Shown here one piece after another: positions 1 through 7,354 of a stretch of 32,052 nucleotides of DNA. Positions within the stretch are counted from its first letter, which is position 1. Every line of letters starts with the position of its first letter. The translations under genes and the position numbers were made by a program. Origin of the DNA: Anaerophilus nitritigenes (GTDB lineage Bacteria > Bacillota > Clostridia > Peptostreptococcales > Thermotaleaceae); assembly GCF_004138215.1 (NCBI RefSeq), contig NZ_RYYS01000005.1:1-32052 (forward strand), written 5' to 3'. The notes below the pieces were generated by a model. That model was given only the letters and a program-made list of their open reading frames with translations, ran no database searches and was not told the origin of the DNA.

Positions 1-10
1 CTTTATTTTT

Positions 11-51
11 TTGCAAAAAATTAAATGTTGGAGTTATTCACCCCAACATTT
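11..51 (-). terminator. Possible rho-independent terminator for a minus-strand gene
   Basis: Bases 23-31 (AAATGTTGG) pair perfectly with 43-51 (CCAACATTT). On the minus strand the hairpin is followed, after two As, by six Ts (complement of 15-20). On the plus strand no T-run follows, so termination looks better for a minus-strand transcript, or the element is a weak bidirectional end for the gene left of the window. No minus-strand gene is visible here. Confidence 0.35.
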
Positions 52-71
52 ATTATAGAACCAGTTTTTTG

Positions 72-101
72 GTCATAAACTCTTCCATAGAAGCATATCT
101 T
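72..101 (+). promoter_or_regulatory. Candidate sigma-E promoter of yabP
   Basis: GTCATAAA at 72-79 and CATATCTT at 94-101 are separated by 14 bases. This resembles the mother-cell sigma-E consensus (GTCATATT, about 14 bases, CATACAAT). yabP and yabQ are known sigma-E genes in Bacillus and clostridia, which supports the call. The match is imperfect in the second half of both boxes. Confidence 0.5.
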
Positions 102-139
102 TGAATAAGAATAATAGGAAAGAAAAGAAGGGAGAAACT

Positions 140-430
140 ATGGAGGAAAGAAGAAGCATAAAAAGCAAAAATCAAAACATTATTTTGGAAAATAGAGAGA
201 AATTAAGTATATCTGGAGTAGAACATGTAACAAGCTTTGATGAAAATACTGTGATCTTAGATACAATAAAAGGAGTCCTTACCATAAAGGGAAGTAACTT
301 AGATATTAATAAATTAAATTTAGATGATGGCAATGTGATTGTAGAGGGAGAAGTCGGGACTATGATCTATAGCGAAAAAGAAAGTTTTGGAAACAAAGGA
401 ATAGGATTTTTAGGAAAAATGTTCAAATAA
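140..430 (+). CDS. yabP: Sporulation protein YabP
   Basis: This is a small (96 aa) sporulation protein of the YabP/YqfC family. In Bacillus it is made in the mother cell under sigma-E and belongs to the coat/cortex-stage genes; its biochemical role is not known. The sequence shows the family core, beginning with residues REKLSISGVEHV and continuing with alternating beta-strands, and the usual length of about 100 aa. The ATG at 140 is chosen because GGGAG lies just before it; an in-frame TTG at 101 lies inside the likely promoter. It is followed by yabQ, the normal order, and has a candidate sigma-E promoter upstream. Confidence 0.9.
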   Translation: MEERRSIKSKNQNIILENREKLSISGVEHVTSFDENTVILDTIKGVLTIKGSNLDINKLNLDDGNVIVEGEVGTMIYSEKESFGNKGIGFLGKMFK

Positions 431-451
431 CCGCAAAGCGGTTATTTTTTT
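429..451 (+). terminator. Terminator after yabP
   Basis: AACCGC (429-434) and GCGGTT (438-443) form a short GC-containing stem with a 3-nt AAA loop, followed by TATTTTTTT. The yabP stop codon overlaps its foot. It may only partly stop transcription, because yabQ has no obvious promoter of its own. Confidence 0.75.
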
Positions 452-488
452 AGCTGTTTTAAATCTTTGGTGAAAGCAGGGGGGTTAT

Positions 489-998
489 ATGATTACTTAT
501 GTATCTGAACAAATCTATGTATTCTTAGCTACTTTATATGGGGGAATAATTATAGGATTTATATATGATTTGTATAGAATATTTAGAGGTGTTTTTAAAC
601 CCAAGAAAATTGCTACAATGATCGAAGATTTTATTTTTTGGATGCTTATTGGAATGGCAGCAGTGTTTGTGCTTCTTTTCTCTAATGATGGTCAAATTAG
701 ATTATACACATTTTTAGGATTTGTTTTAGGAGCTACTTTGTATTACAAAATTTTAAGTGGTTTTGTGATTTACTTATTAGTAAAAATAATTAAGATCATT
801 CAAAAAATATTTGTAAAAATATTAAAAATTATTTTGTATCCTATAAATAAATTGATAAAATGGATAAAAAGACCTTGTAGAGTGATAAAAAAGCGAGTTT
901 CTTTTGTTGGGTATAAGATAAAAAGAGTGGCATCCTTGCCTAAAAGGGTATATAAAGAATGTAAAAAATATATAAAATGGATGAGACGAAAAAAATAG
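489..998 (+). CDS. yabQ: Spore cortex biosynthesis protein YabQ
   Basis: This is an integral membrane protein needed for spore cortex formation in Bacillus. The 169 residues start with a YabQ-type hydrophobic segment (about 10-25, with the family pattern GGIIIGFIYDLYR), followed by two more hydrophobic stretches (about 48-65 and 72-98). The C-terminal third is very rich in Lys and Arg and would lie in the cytoplasm under the positive-inside rule. The start ATG has a G-rich ribosome site (AGGGGGG). The position right after yabP and before divIC matches Bacillus. The basic tail is low in information, so the identification rests on the N-terminal half and on synteny. Confidence 0.88.
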   Translation: MITYVSEQIYVFLATLYGGIIIGFIYDLYRIFRGVFKPKKIATMIEDFIFWMLIGMAAVFVLLFSNDGQIRLYTFLGFVLGATLYYKILSGFVIYLLVKIIKIIQKIFVKILKIILYPINKLIKWIKRPCRVIKKRVSFVGYKIKRVASLPKRVYKECKKYIKWMRRKK

Positions 999-1058
999 GA
1001 GGAAAAGAGTTTTTTTTATAGAATTATTTAAAGAAATAATATAATGAGGGATGTAATA

Positions 1059-1361
1059 ATGGATGAATATAAAAAAAAACAGAAGAAAAAGAAAATAAAT
1101 AGGATTCCTATATTTTTTTTAGTCATAGGAATTTATATATCTTGGATTTTTGTTAGACAACAAATAGAATTAAAAGAATTAAAAACTCAAGAAGAAGTTT
1201 TATATAAGCAAATGGCAGAACTAAAAAAAGAAAAGGCTCAATTACAAGAAGAAAAAAATATGGGGAATGATCCTAAATATATTGAAAAAATAGCTAGAGA
1301 AAGATTGAAGATGGTAAAAATGAATGAAATTATTTATATAGATACTCATAAAACTAAATAA
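1059..1361 (+). CDS. divIC: Septum formation initiator DivIC/FtsB-like protein
   Basis: This is a small bitopic cell-division protein that, in Bacillus, forms a complex with FtsL and DivIB at the septum. The sequence has the expected layout over 100 aa: a short, very basic cytoplasmic N-terminus (about 1-18), one membrane segment (about 19-33), then a heptad-rich coiled coil (about 36-70), and a C-terminal part ending with ARERLKMVKMNEIIY, typical of the DivIC/FtsB family. The ATG at 1059 has GAGGG eight bases upstream. The in-frame ATG at 1044 has no such site, so the shorter form is preferred. Its place between yabQ and the S1 protein gene is the same as in Bacillus. Confidence 0.88.
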   Translation: MDEYKKKQKKKKINRIPIFFLVIGIYISWIFVRQQIELKELKTQEEVLYKQMAELKKEKAQLQEEKNMGNDPKYIEKIARERLKMVKMNEIIYIDTHKTK

Positions 1362-1395
1362 AATTAGGAAAAAATTTAAAGATAATAGGAGTATA

Positions 1396-1424
1396 TTGAC
1401 AGGCTCATAAATATAATTTATAAT
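1396..1424 (+). promoter_or_regulatory. Consensus sigma-A promoter of the S1-domain protein gene
   Basis: TTGACA (1396-1401) and TATAAT (1419-1424) are separated by exactly 17 bases, a perfect housekeeping promoter. The predicted transcript starts near 1431, about 40 bases before the ATG at 1472. Confidence 0.85.
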
Positions 1425-1471
1425 GAGTGCAAATAGATTTGTAATTATTTAAAAGGAGGAAGATTTAAGTT

Positions 1472-1897
1472 ATGCCCGTTGAAATAGGAAAAGTTGTAGA
1501 GGGCACTGTAACTGGCATTACAAACTTTGGTGCTTTTGTTGAACTGCCAGAAGGGAAAACAGGGTTGTGCCACATTTCAGAGGTAGCAGATGATTATGTA
1601 AAGGATATTCGCAGTTATCTGAAAGAACAGCAAAAGGTAAAGGTGAAGATTGTTTCTATTGATGAAAAAGGAAAAATAAGTCTTTCTATTAGGAAAGCCA
1701 TATCTAAACTTCCTCAAAGACCAGCTTCTAAACCTATAGAGGTAGATTGGCAAAAAAAAGAGAAAGAAAAGCATTTATCTTTTGAAGATAAACTTAGCCA
1801 ATTCTTAAAAGATAGTGAAGAAAAACAACAACAAGTGAAAAAGAATATGAATACAAGAAGAGGAAATGGATTCAATAGAAAAGAATTAGTTAGATAA
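1472..1897 (+). CDS. yabR: S1-domain RNA-binding protein YabR (general stress protein 13 family)
   Basis: Residues 1-70 form one S1 RNA-binding domain: VGKVVEGTVTGI, then NFGAFVELPEGKTGLCHIS and the closing KISLSIRKA. The rest is a charged, unstructured Lys/Glu-rich tail. The family is related to polynucleotide phosphorylase S1 domains and YabR/YugI of Bacillus, and is thought to act on RNA or ribosomes. The protein has 141 aa, a strong AAAGGAGGA site, its own consensus sigma-A promoter, and a terminator directly after the stop. It is therefore likely a single-gene unit expressed in growing cells, unlike the sporulation genes around it. Confidence 0.9.
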   Translation: MPVEIGKVVEGTVTGITNFGAFVELPEGKTGLCHISEVADDYVKDIRSYLKEQQKVKVKIVSIDEKGKISLSIRKAISKLPQRPASKPIEVDWQKKEKEKHLSFEDKLSQFLKDSEEKQQQVKKNMNTRRGNGFNRKELVR

Positions 1898-1898
1898 T

Positions 1899-1925
1899 AA
1901 CCGAGACAATGTCTCGGTTTTATAT
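1899..1925 (+). terminator. Terminator after yabR
   Basis: AACCGAGAC (1899-1907) and GTCTCGGTT (1911-1919) form a perfect stem with a 3-base loop, followed by T-rich sequence. Confidence 0.9.
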
Positions 1926-1949
1926 ATTTGCACCCTAGGAGGAGATTTT

Positions 1950-2861
1950 ATGAAAAAACTTGGGGCTATTGATATCGGAACAAACTCTATGAGGATATTG
2001 ATTGCAAAAGTAAAAGAGAATAAAATGATCGAAAGTTTTAAAGATTTAAGGAGTACTAGGATTGGAGAAGGGGTAGACAAAACAGGAGTTTTGTCTCAAA
2101 ATTCTATACAAAGAAATATAGATGCATTAAAAGAATTTGTTGAAATTGCACAGAGAGAGAAAGTTGAAAAATTATCTATTATTGCAACGAGTGCAGTAAG
2201 AGATGCAAAGAATAAAGAAGACTTTCTAATAAGAGCTTACGAAGAAGTGGGAGTACATATAGAAGTGATTAGTGGAGAAAGAGAAGCTAAACTTGGATTT
2301 TTAGGGGTTTTAAAGGGAATAGGACAAATCAAAAACATATTAGTGTTAGATATTGGGGGAGGAAGTACAGAATTTATCTTAGGAAATGAAAAAGGAATAC
2401 ATCATGTTATAAGTATAAATATAGGAGCAGTTAGGATGACAGAAAAGTTTGTAACAACAGATCCAGTATCCAAAGCAGAAATGGATCGAATGTCTGAAGA
2501 AATAGATCACAAAATTAAAATAGCTATGGATGATATGAAAGATTTTTCTATTGATTGTATTGTAGGAATTGGAGGAACGATCACTACTTTAGCAGCAGTA
2601 TGGAAGAAATTAAAAATATATGATAGAAATCAAGTTCACAATACAAAGTTACAACATAATCAGATTAAAGAAATGATAGATATATTTTTATCTAAAAATA
2701 TTGAAGAAAGAATAAAAATGGAAGGTGTTCATCCTAAGAGAGCAGATATTATTACAGCAGGTACATTGATTTTAGAGAGGATTCTTTCTAAGATTCATAA
2801 AGATGTCATAGTAAGTGAGTATGATAATTTGGAAGGACTAATATTTGAGGAGTTGCATTAG
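1950..2861 (+). CDS. ppx: Ppx/GppA-family exopolyphosphatase (short form)
   Basis: This is a member of the ASKHA (actin/Hsp70-like) phosphatases that cleave inorganic polyphosphate or pppGpp. The N-terminal phosphate loop is seen as IDIGTNSMR (about residues 7-15) and the second as LVLDIGGGSTEF (about 131-142); a third glycine-rich segment, VGIGGTITTLAAV, follows near residue 206. At 303 aa it contains only the two-lobed actin-like core and lacks the C-terminal HD region of long E. coli-type enzymes, as is common in Gram-positive short forms. The start has an AGGAGGAG site. Terminators on both sides suggest a single-gene unit. Whether polyphosphate or pppGpp is preferred cannot be decided from the sequence. 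Confidence 0.88.
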   Translation: MKKLGAIDIGTNSMRILIAKVKENKMIESFKDLRSTRIGEGVDKTGVLSQNSIQRNIDALKEFVEIAQREKVEKLSIIATSAVRDAKNKEDFLIRAYEEVGVHIEVISGEREAKLGFLGVLKGIGQIKNILVLDIGGGSTEFILGNEKGIHHVISINIGAVRMTEKFVTTDPVSKAEMDRMSEEIDHKIKIAMDDMKDFSIDCIVGIGGTITTLAAVWKKLKIYDRNQVHNTKLQHNQIKEMIDIFLSKNIEERIKMEGVHPKRADIITAGTLILERILSKIHKDVIVSEYDNLEGLIFEELH

Positions 2862-2878
2862 CAACTCTTCATTTTTTT
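2850..2878 (+). terminator. Terminator overlapping the end of ppx
   Basis: GAGTTGC (2850-2856) pairs with GCAACTC (2861-2867). The stem includes the stop codon in its loop region and is followed by TTCATTTTTTT. Confidence 0.85.
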
Positions 2879-3036
2879 ATCGATAAACTTTTAGCAAGAC
2901 CTACAAAGTTTAACAGCAAAAAAATTTATGTTTTGGTTTGTATTTCAAAATAGGAAAGGAGTCAACACAATATACAAAATAAAATGTAAAAAGGCAACAT
3001 TAACTGTCTGAAATTTCTAAAAATAAGTACACACAA

Positions 3037-3070
3037 CTTGACAAATGTTTCAAACCCTTATTGATATAAT
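3037..3070 (+). promoter_or_regulatory. Spo0A-type sigma-A promoter of spoIIE with 21-bp spacer
   Basis: TTGACA (3038-3043) and TATAAT (3065-3070) are both perfect but lie 21 bases apart, four more than normal. The spoIIE promoter of Bacillus subtilis is known for the same unusual spacing and for Spo0A~P binding over the -35 box. Here CTTGACAAA (3037-3045) is the reverse complement of TTTGTCAAG, close to the 0A box (TTTGTCGAA). Confidence 0.72.
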
Positions 3071-3102
3071 TTTTTTAAGAATAATCAATAGGTGGTGTAA
3101 AA

Positions 3103-5496
3103 ATGGCAGAAAGAACAAATGTAATTCCTTATAAAAGGGAATATAGTGGACAAGCTAGAGGGATTTTTAAAGATAGGAAAAAACAAGAAAGTTTTCATTT
3201 ATCAAAAAATATGACTGTACTGGTGCTAATTTCTTTTCTATTAGGAAGGACAACTATTTTAGAAAGTCTTGCTCCTTTTGGTATAGCTCTGTATATTACC
3301 CTTGTTGTCAAAGAAAAAAGATACACTTATTTAGGATTATTTATTTTATTTGGAATATTTACAGCAGGAGAAGGAATTAGTGTTGCTAAATATTTTATAG
3401 CCCTTGCTCTTTCATTTATGATTTTTGGTTATGTAAGAGAAAAAAAGAAATTTAAAATTTTCGTATTAGCTCTTTGTGCAGCAGGAACAATGTTTATTTC
3501 GGGACTTATTTTTATAATGGCAACAGAATTTTATATGTATGACTTATTTATGGCAGGTTTTGAATCCGTAGTTGTGTTTGTATTTGTATATATTCTTTCT
3601 TATGCAATACCCGTTATTATTCAAAAAAATAATAGAAAAATCTTATCTAATGAAGAATTGATTTGTATAGCAATCCTTACAGCTATTGTGGTTTCAGGTC
3701 TTTCTAATATTTCATTAGGAGGCTGTAGTATTAAGAATATATTTGGCATATTGCTTACTCTTGTGTTTGCATATAAAGGAGGTGCAGGTGTAGGTTCAAG
3801 TGTAGGAATTACCATTGGGATTATTACAAGTATGTCTACTATAGGAACTCCTTTTATGATAGGGATATATGGATTTTGTGGATTATTAGCAGGTGTATTT
3901 AAAGATTTAGGACGAATTGGATCAGGAATAGGGATAATATTGGGAAATGCTATTTTAACCTTTTATACAAATGGTTCTACAGAGGTATTAATACAGATCC
4001 AAGAGGTTTTTCTAGCATTAGGAATGTTTCTGATTGCACCAAACTCTGTATTGCAGTATATGGACAAGTTTGTAAATACTAATGCCATACAAGGAGATCA
4101 AACCTATAGTGATAGAATACAAAGAATAGTATATGAAAAATTGCAAGCTTATTCTAATGCTTTTTCTGAGTTAGCGCTAACTTATGGCAATATTGCAGAA
4201 ACAAAACAAGTTCTTGACCAAGGGGATATGGCTAATATGGTAGATGAAATTGTAGAGAAACTTTGTAAAAATTGTGGCATGTGTAGAAGCTGTTGGCAAA
4301 ATAATTTTTATGGTACGTATAATGATGTATTAGATGTGGTTACATACTTAGAAACCTATGGAGGTATTAAAGAGAGCCAAATTCCTAACACTTTAAGAAA
4401 AAGATGTATTAAATTAGATACTTTAATGGAAGTTATTCATGGAAGATTTGAAGTATGTAAAGTTCATTATGAATGGCAAAGAAAGTTATTTGAAGGAAGA
4501 CAATTGGTGGCAGAACAATTTAAGGGAGTTTCTAATATTATTCATAATCTTTCTAAAGAAATAGATACAAAGATAGAATTTAAAATAGATATAGAAGATG
4601 CTTTATATGCAGTATTTGATAAAGAAGAAATTTTGGTTGATAAAATTACCATTATGGAAAGAGAAGATGGTAAATTTGAAATAGAAATTCAAAAAAGGGC
4701 ATGCTTTGATAGAAATAAATGTGAAGAAGAAATTATTCCTATTGTATCGAAGGTAATTGGAAGAGAGGTAGTAAAGAAAAGTAATCATTGTAAATATGAT
4801 GAAGATACAGGAAAATGTAGATTTACATTGGTAGAAGCAAAAAAATATAAAGTACTTACAGGAGTAGCTAGAGTATCAAAAGATGATAGAGGGATTTGTG
4901 GAGATAATTATTCTTTTATTGATTTAGAGGATGGAAAATATATGATGGCTTTAAGTGATGGAATGGGATCTGGAGAAAAAGCAGCAAAGGAAAGTCAAGC
5001 AACTATTTCTGTGCTAGAGCATTTGATGGAATCAGGTTTTGAAAAGGATATAGCCATTAAAACCATTAATTCAATATTGGTACTCAAATCCTCTGATGAG
5101 ATTTTTTCTACAATGGATTTATCTATATTAGATCTATATACAGGAAAAATAGAGTTTGTAAAAATAGGTGCTGCATCTAGCTTTATTAAGAGGGCTAGTG
5201 GGAAAGTAGAAGTGATTCGTTCTACCTCTTTACCTATAGGAATTTTCAATAATATAGATGTAGAAAGCTTTGGACAAGAATTAAAAGATGGAGATTTTAT
5301 GATTATGATGTCTGATGGAGTAGCTGATGCAGATAAAAATATGGAAGATGGATGGATAGTTGAGGCTATTAAAGGAATCAATAGTAAAAATCCTGAGAAA
5401 ATAGCGGATAAGCTTTTAGATATAGCTATTCAAAAGTATGGAAATAAAATAGAGGATGATATGACTGTCATGGTATCAAAAATTTGGAAAATATAA
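3103..5496 (+). CDS. spoIIE: Stage II sporulation protein E (PP2C phosphatase SpoIIE)
   Basis: This membrane serine phosphatase dephosphorylates the anti-anti-sigma factor SpoIIAA in the forespore, so that sigma-F becomes active; it also takes part in asymmetric septation. Of 797 aa, about 35-320 is a block of roughly ten hydrophobic segments. A regulatory middle region follows, with a Cys cluster (CKNCGMCRSCW, about 387-397). The C-terminal PPM/PP2C domain (about 585-797) carries metal-binding aspartates in GDNYS (about 600), LSDGMGSG (about 617) and MSDGVAD (about 735). The start has GGTGG upstream. The gene is a single unit between a Spo0A-type promoter and a terminator. Length and layout match the family. 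Confidence 0.97.
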   Translation: MAERTNVIPYKREYSGQARGIFKDRKKQESFHLSKNMTVLVLISFLLGRTTILESLAPFGIALYITLVVKEKRYTYLGLFILFGIFTAGEGISVAKYFIALALSFMIFGYVREKKKFKIFVLALCAAGTMFISGLIFIMATEFYMYDLFMAGFESVVVFVFVYILSYAIPVIIQKNNRKILSNEELICIAILTAIVVSGLSNISLGGCSIKNIFGILLTLVFAYKGGAGVGSSVGITIGIITSMSTIGTPFMIGIYGFCGLLAGVFKDLGRIGSGIGIILGNAILTFYTNGSTEVLIQIQEVFLALGMFLIAPNSVLQYMDKFVNTNAIQGDQTYSDRIQRIVYEKLQAYSNAFSELALTYGNIAETKQVLDQGDMANMVDEIVEKLCKNCGMCRSCWQNNFYGTYNDVLDVVTYLETYGGIKESQIPNTLRKRCIKLDTLMEVIHGRFEVCKVHYEWQRKLFEGRQLVAEQFKGVSNIIHNLSKEIDTKIEFKIDIEDALYAVFDKEEILVDKITIMEREDGKFEIEIQKRACFDRNKCEEEIIPIVSKVIGREVVKKSNHCKYDEDTGKCRFTLVEAKKYKVLTGVARVSKDDRGICGDNYSFIDLEDGKYMMALSDGMGSGEKAAKESQATISVLEHLMESGFEKDIAIKTINSILVLKSSDEIFSTMDLSILDLYTGKIEFVKIGAASSFIKRASGKVEVIRSTSLPIGIFNNIDVESFGQELKDGDFMIMMSDGVADADKNMEDGWIVEAIKGINSKNPEKIADKLLDIAIQKYGNKIEDDMTVMVSKIWKI

Positions 5497-5519
5497 AAAG
5501 AGCTGTAAGGCTCTTTTTT
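5496..5519 (+). terminator. Terminator after spoIIE
   Basis: AAAAGAGC (5496-5503) and GCTCTTTT pair around a 6-base loop, with the T-run reaching 5519. Confidence 0.9.
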
Positions 5520-5522
5520 GTT

Positions 5523-5552
5523 GTATAGAAAAATATGGAAAAGACAATAATG
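5523..5552 (+). promoter_or_regulatory. Candidate sigma-F/sigma-G promoter of the yabS-like gene
   Basis: GTATA (5523-5527), then 15 bases, then GACAATAATG (5543-5552). This fits the forespore consensus GYATA-N15-GGNNANANTR at all defined positions but one. The predicted start near 5559 lies about 18 bases before the TTG start at 5577, which excludes the ATG at 5535 as a start codon for this transcript. Confidence 0.5.
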
Positions 5553-5576
5553 AATAAAAAGAAAGGAGAGATTCAA

Positions 5577-6281
5577 TTGGAAATGAAACAAATTATAGTG
5601 GTGACAGATGGACAATCTAATATAGGTGGAAATCCTGTATCAGCAGCAAAAGAAGCTAAAGAAGAAGGTGTGATTGTAAATGCTATTGGAATTATAGATG
5701 GACAAGCAGATGAGGCTCTTTGGGAGGTAGAAAAAATTGCACAAGGAGGAGGAGGTATATGGGAAAATACAATGATACAAGAATTAGGACAAACTATGCA
5801 CGGAGTAACTCAAAAAACTGTTCATAAAACAATTGAAACAATTGTAGGAAAACAATTAAAGGAAATAATAGGAACAGACCTTGAAAATATTCCACCTAAA
5901 GAAAGAAGTAAAATTGTAGATTATATGGACAAAGTCAGCGAAGAGATAGGGATTAAATGTTGCATTGTAATGGATTGTAGTGGAAGTATGAAGAATAAGA
6001 TGGCAGTAGCAAGGCAGAGCATTATAGAACTTATGAATTCATTAAAGGGTAGAAAAGGGAAAAATGAAATAGCAATTATTGCATATCCAGGGAAAAATGG
6101 AGAGTGTACAGATATGATTAGTGATTTTACACAAGATATTCAAAAAATCAAAGAAAAAGTTTTTTTACTCAAAGCAGGAGGAACTACACCTACTGCTGCA
6201 GCAATTAATCATGCTATTTCTTTGTTTAAGATGGATGTATCTATAAAAGAAGAAGTATTTTTAGAAGAAAGTATGGTTTAA
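5577..6281 (+). CDS. yabS: YabS-like von Willebrand factor A (VWA) domain protein
   Basis: This 234-aa protein has VWA metal-site motifs in an unusual order. VVTDG (D11), normally the last motif, is near the N-terminus. The DxSGS motif (D133, S135, S137) and GGTTPT (about 201-206), normally first and second, are near the C-terminus. Between them lies a helical segment (about 65-125). Such domains bind a divalent ion and mediate protein contacts; no partner is known here. The TTG start at 5577 is chosen because AAGGAG lies eight bases upstream and because the promoter overlaps the earlier ATG. B. subtilis yabS and yabT also follow spoIIE, which supports the name and a sporulation role. Confidence 0.75.
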   Translation: MEMKQIIVVTDGQSNIGGNPVSAAKEAKEEGVIVNAIGIIDGQADEALWEVEKIAQGGGGIWENTMIQELGQTMHGVTQKTVHKTIETIVGKQLKEIIGTDLENIPPKERSKIVDYMDKVSEEIGIKCCIVMDCSGSMKNKMAVARQSIIELMNSLKGRKGKNEIAIIAYPGKNGECTDMISDFTQDIQKIKEKVFLLKAGGTTPTAAAINHAISLFKMDVSIKEEVFLEESMV

Positions 6282-6306
6282 AGCGACTAATTATAGTCGT
6301 TTTTTT
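6281..6306 (+). terminator. Terminator after the yabS-like gene
   Basis: CGACTA (6284-6289) and TAGTCG (6294-6299) form a 6-bp stem followed by seven Ts. The kinase gene starts only 20 bases later, so read-through may supply it. Confidence 0.7.
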
Positions 6307-6325
6307 GTGAGAAAGGAAGAGGTAT

Positions 6326-7222
6326 ATGAAAAAAATAAGACTTTCTCTAGGAGATTATGTGATCGGAAAATGGAATAAAAATAAATATAAAATACTAAGT
6401 GTATTAGGGGAGGGGGGAGTTGGAAAGGTTTATAAAGTAAAAAATCAAAGTACAAATAAGATATGGGCGCTAAAAGTTAGTGATGATTTAAGTAGCATTA
6501 CAAAAGAATATGATATGTTAAAAAAATTTTATTATATTGATGCTATTCCTTGTGTAAAAGAAATAGATGACTTTATATTTGAAAATGACACATTGTATTA
6601 TATTGTTATGGAGTATATAGAAGGTCAAAATTTAAAAGAATATATCAAAACAAAAAAAATAAGTATAAAAAATGCTTTTGGGATTATTTTATTTATTGGG
6701 AATGTATTTAAAATACTACATGATCAAAATTTTATATTTGGCGACTTAAAGCTTGAAAATATAATGATAGATCAAAAAAATAATGAAATGAAAATTATTG
6801 ATTTGGGAGGAGTAGTATATGTAGGTGATTCCATAAAGGAATTTACACCTAATTATGATCGAGCAAGCTTTAATATGGGACTTAGACGAGCTGATGAAAA
6901 GTATGACTTGTTTTCTATTACTATTTTAATGATCAACCTTTTGAGTGGTACTATTTTTTATCCTCAAGAAACGAATATAAAGCAAATGATTCAAAAATTA
7001 AAAGAACTTAAATTTTCTCCTAAACTTATACTTCTAATTCAAAGATGTTTAAATCAAAATATTACCTTCAAAATATTTTTGATGGAGATAGAAAAATACT
7101 ATAAAGAAGAAAAATATAAAAAAAATATATTTATTTTTGATATATATAAAAGTATTGATATAGTATTTATAGGAAGTTTTATTTTTTTTATATTGGTTTT
7201 GTATAAGTGTTGTATAAAGTGA
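6326..7222 (+). CDS. yabT: YabT-like membrane serine/threonine protein kinase
   Basis: This is a Hanks-type kinase of 298 aa. Visible elements are the glycine loop GEGGVGKV (about 28-35), the ATP-binding lysine in WALK (K50), the helix-C glutamate (about E61), the catalytic FGDLKLENIM (D140, N145), and IIDLGG (D159) in place of DFG. The residue before the catalytic Asp is Gly, not Arg, so this is a non-RD kinase that may not need activation-loop phosphorylation. One C-terminal membrane segment (about 276-293) puts the kinase domain inside the cell. B. subtilis YabT, at the same locus, is a forespore kinase with a C-terminal membrane anchor, activated by DNA, that phosphorylates RecA. A similar role is inferred, not shown. 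Confidence 0.82.
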   Translation: MKKIRLSLGDYVIGKWNKNKYKILSVLGEGGVGKVYKVKNQSTNKIWALKVSDDLSSITKEYDMLKKFYYIDAIPCVKEIDDFIFENDTLYYIVMEYIEGQNLKEYIKTKKISIKNAFGIILFIGNVFKILHDQNFIFGDLKLENIMIDQKNNEMKIIDLGGVVYVGDSIKEFTPNYDRASFNMGLRRADEKYDLFSITILMINLLSGTIFYPQETNIKQMIQKLKELKFSPKLILLIQRCLNQNITFKIFLMEIEKYYKEEKYKKNIFIFDIYKSIDIVFIGSFIFFILVLYKCCIK

Positions 7223-7354
7223 ACCAATTCTTATGACAAATGAATTTAAAGTAGAAAAATGATTAAAAATATAAAAAGTATTTGGTTTTAGCAGGGTTTT
7301 AAGGGTAATATATAGAAGTATTAGGATATAAAAGCTAAGAACAGGAGTAAGGAA

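Noticed and set aside
4995-5381. Minus-strand open frame of 128 codons inside spoIIE
   Set aside because: It lies fully opposite the PP2C domain, has no ribosome site or promoter and no recognisable motif; it is a shadow of the real gene.
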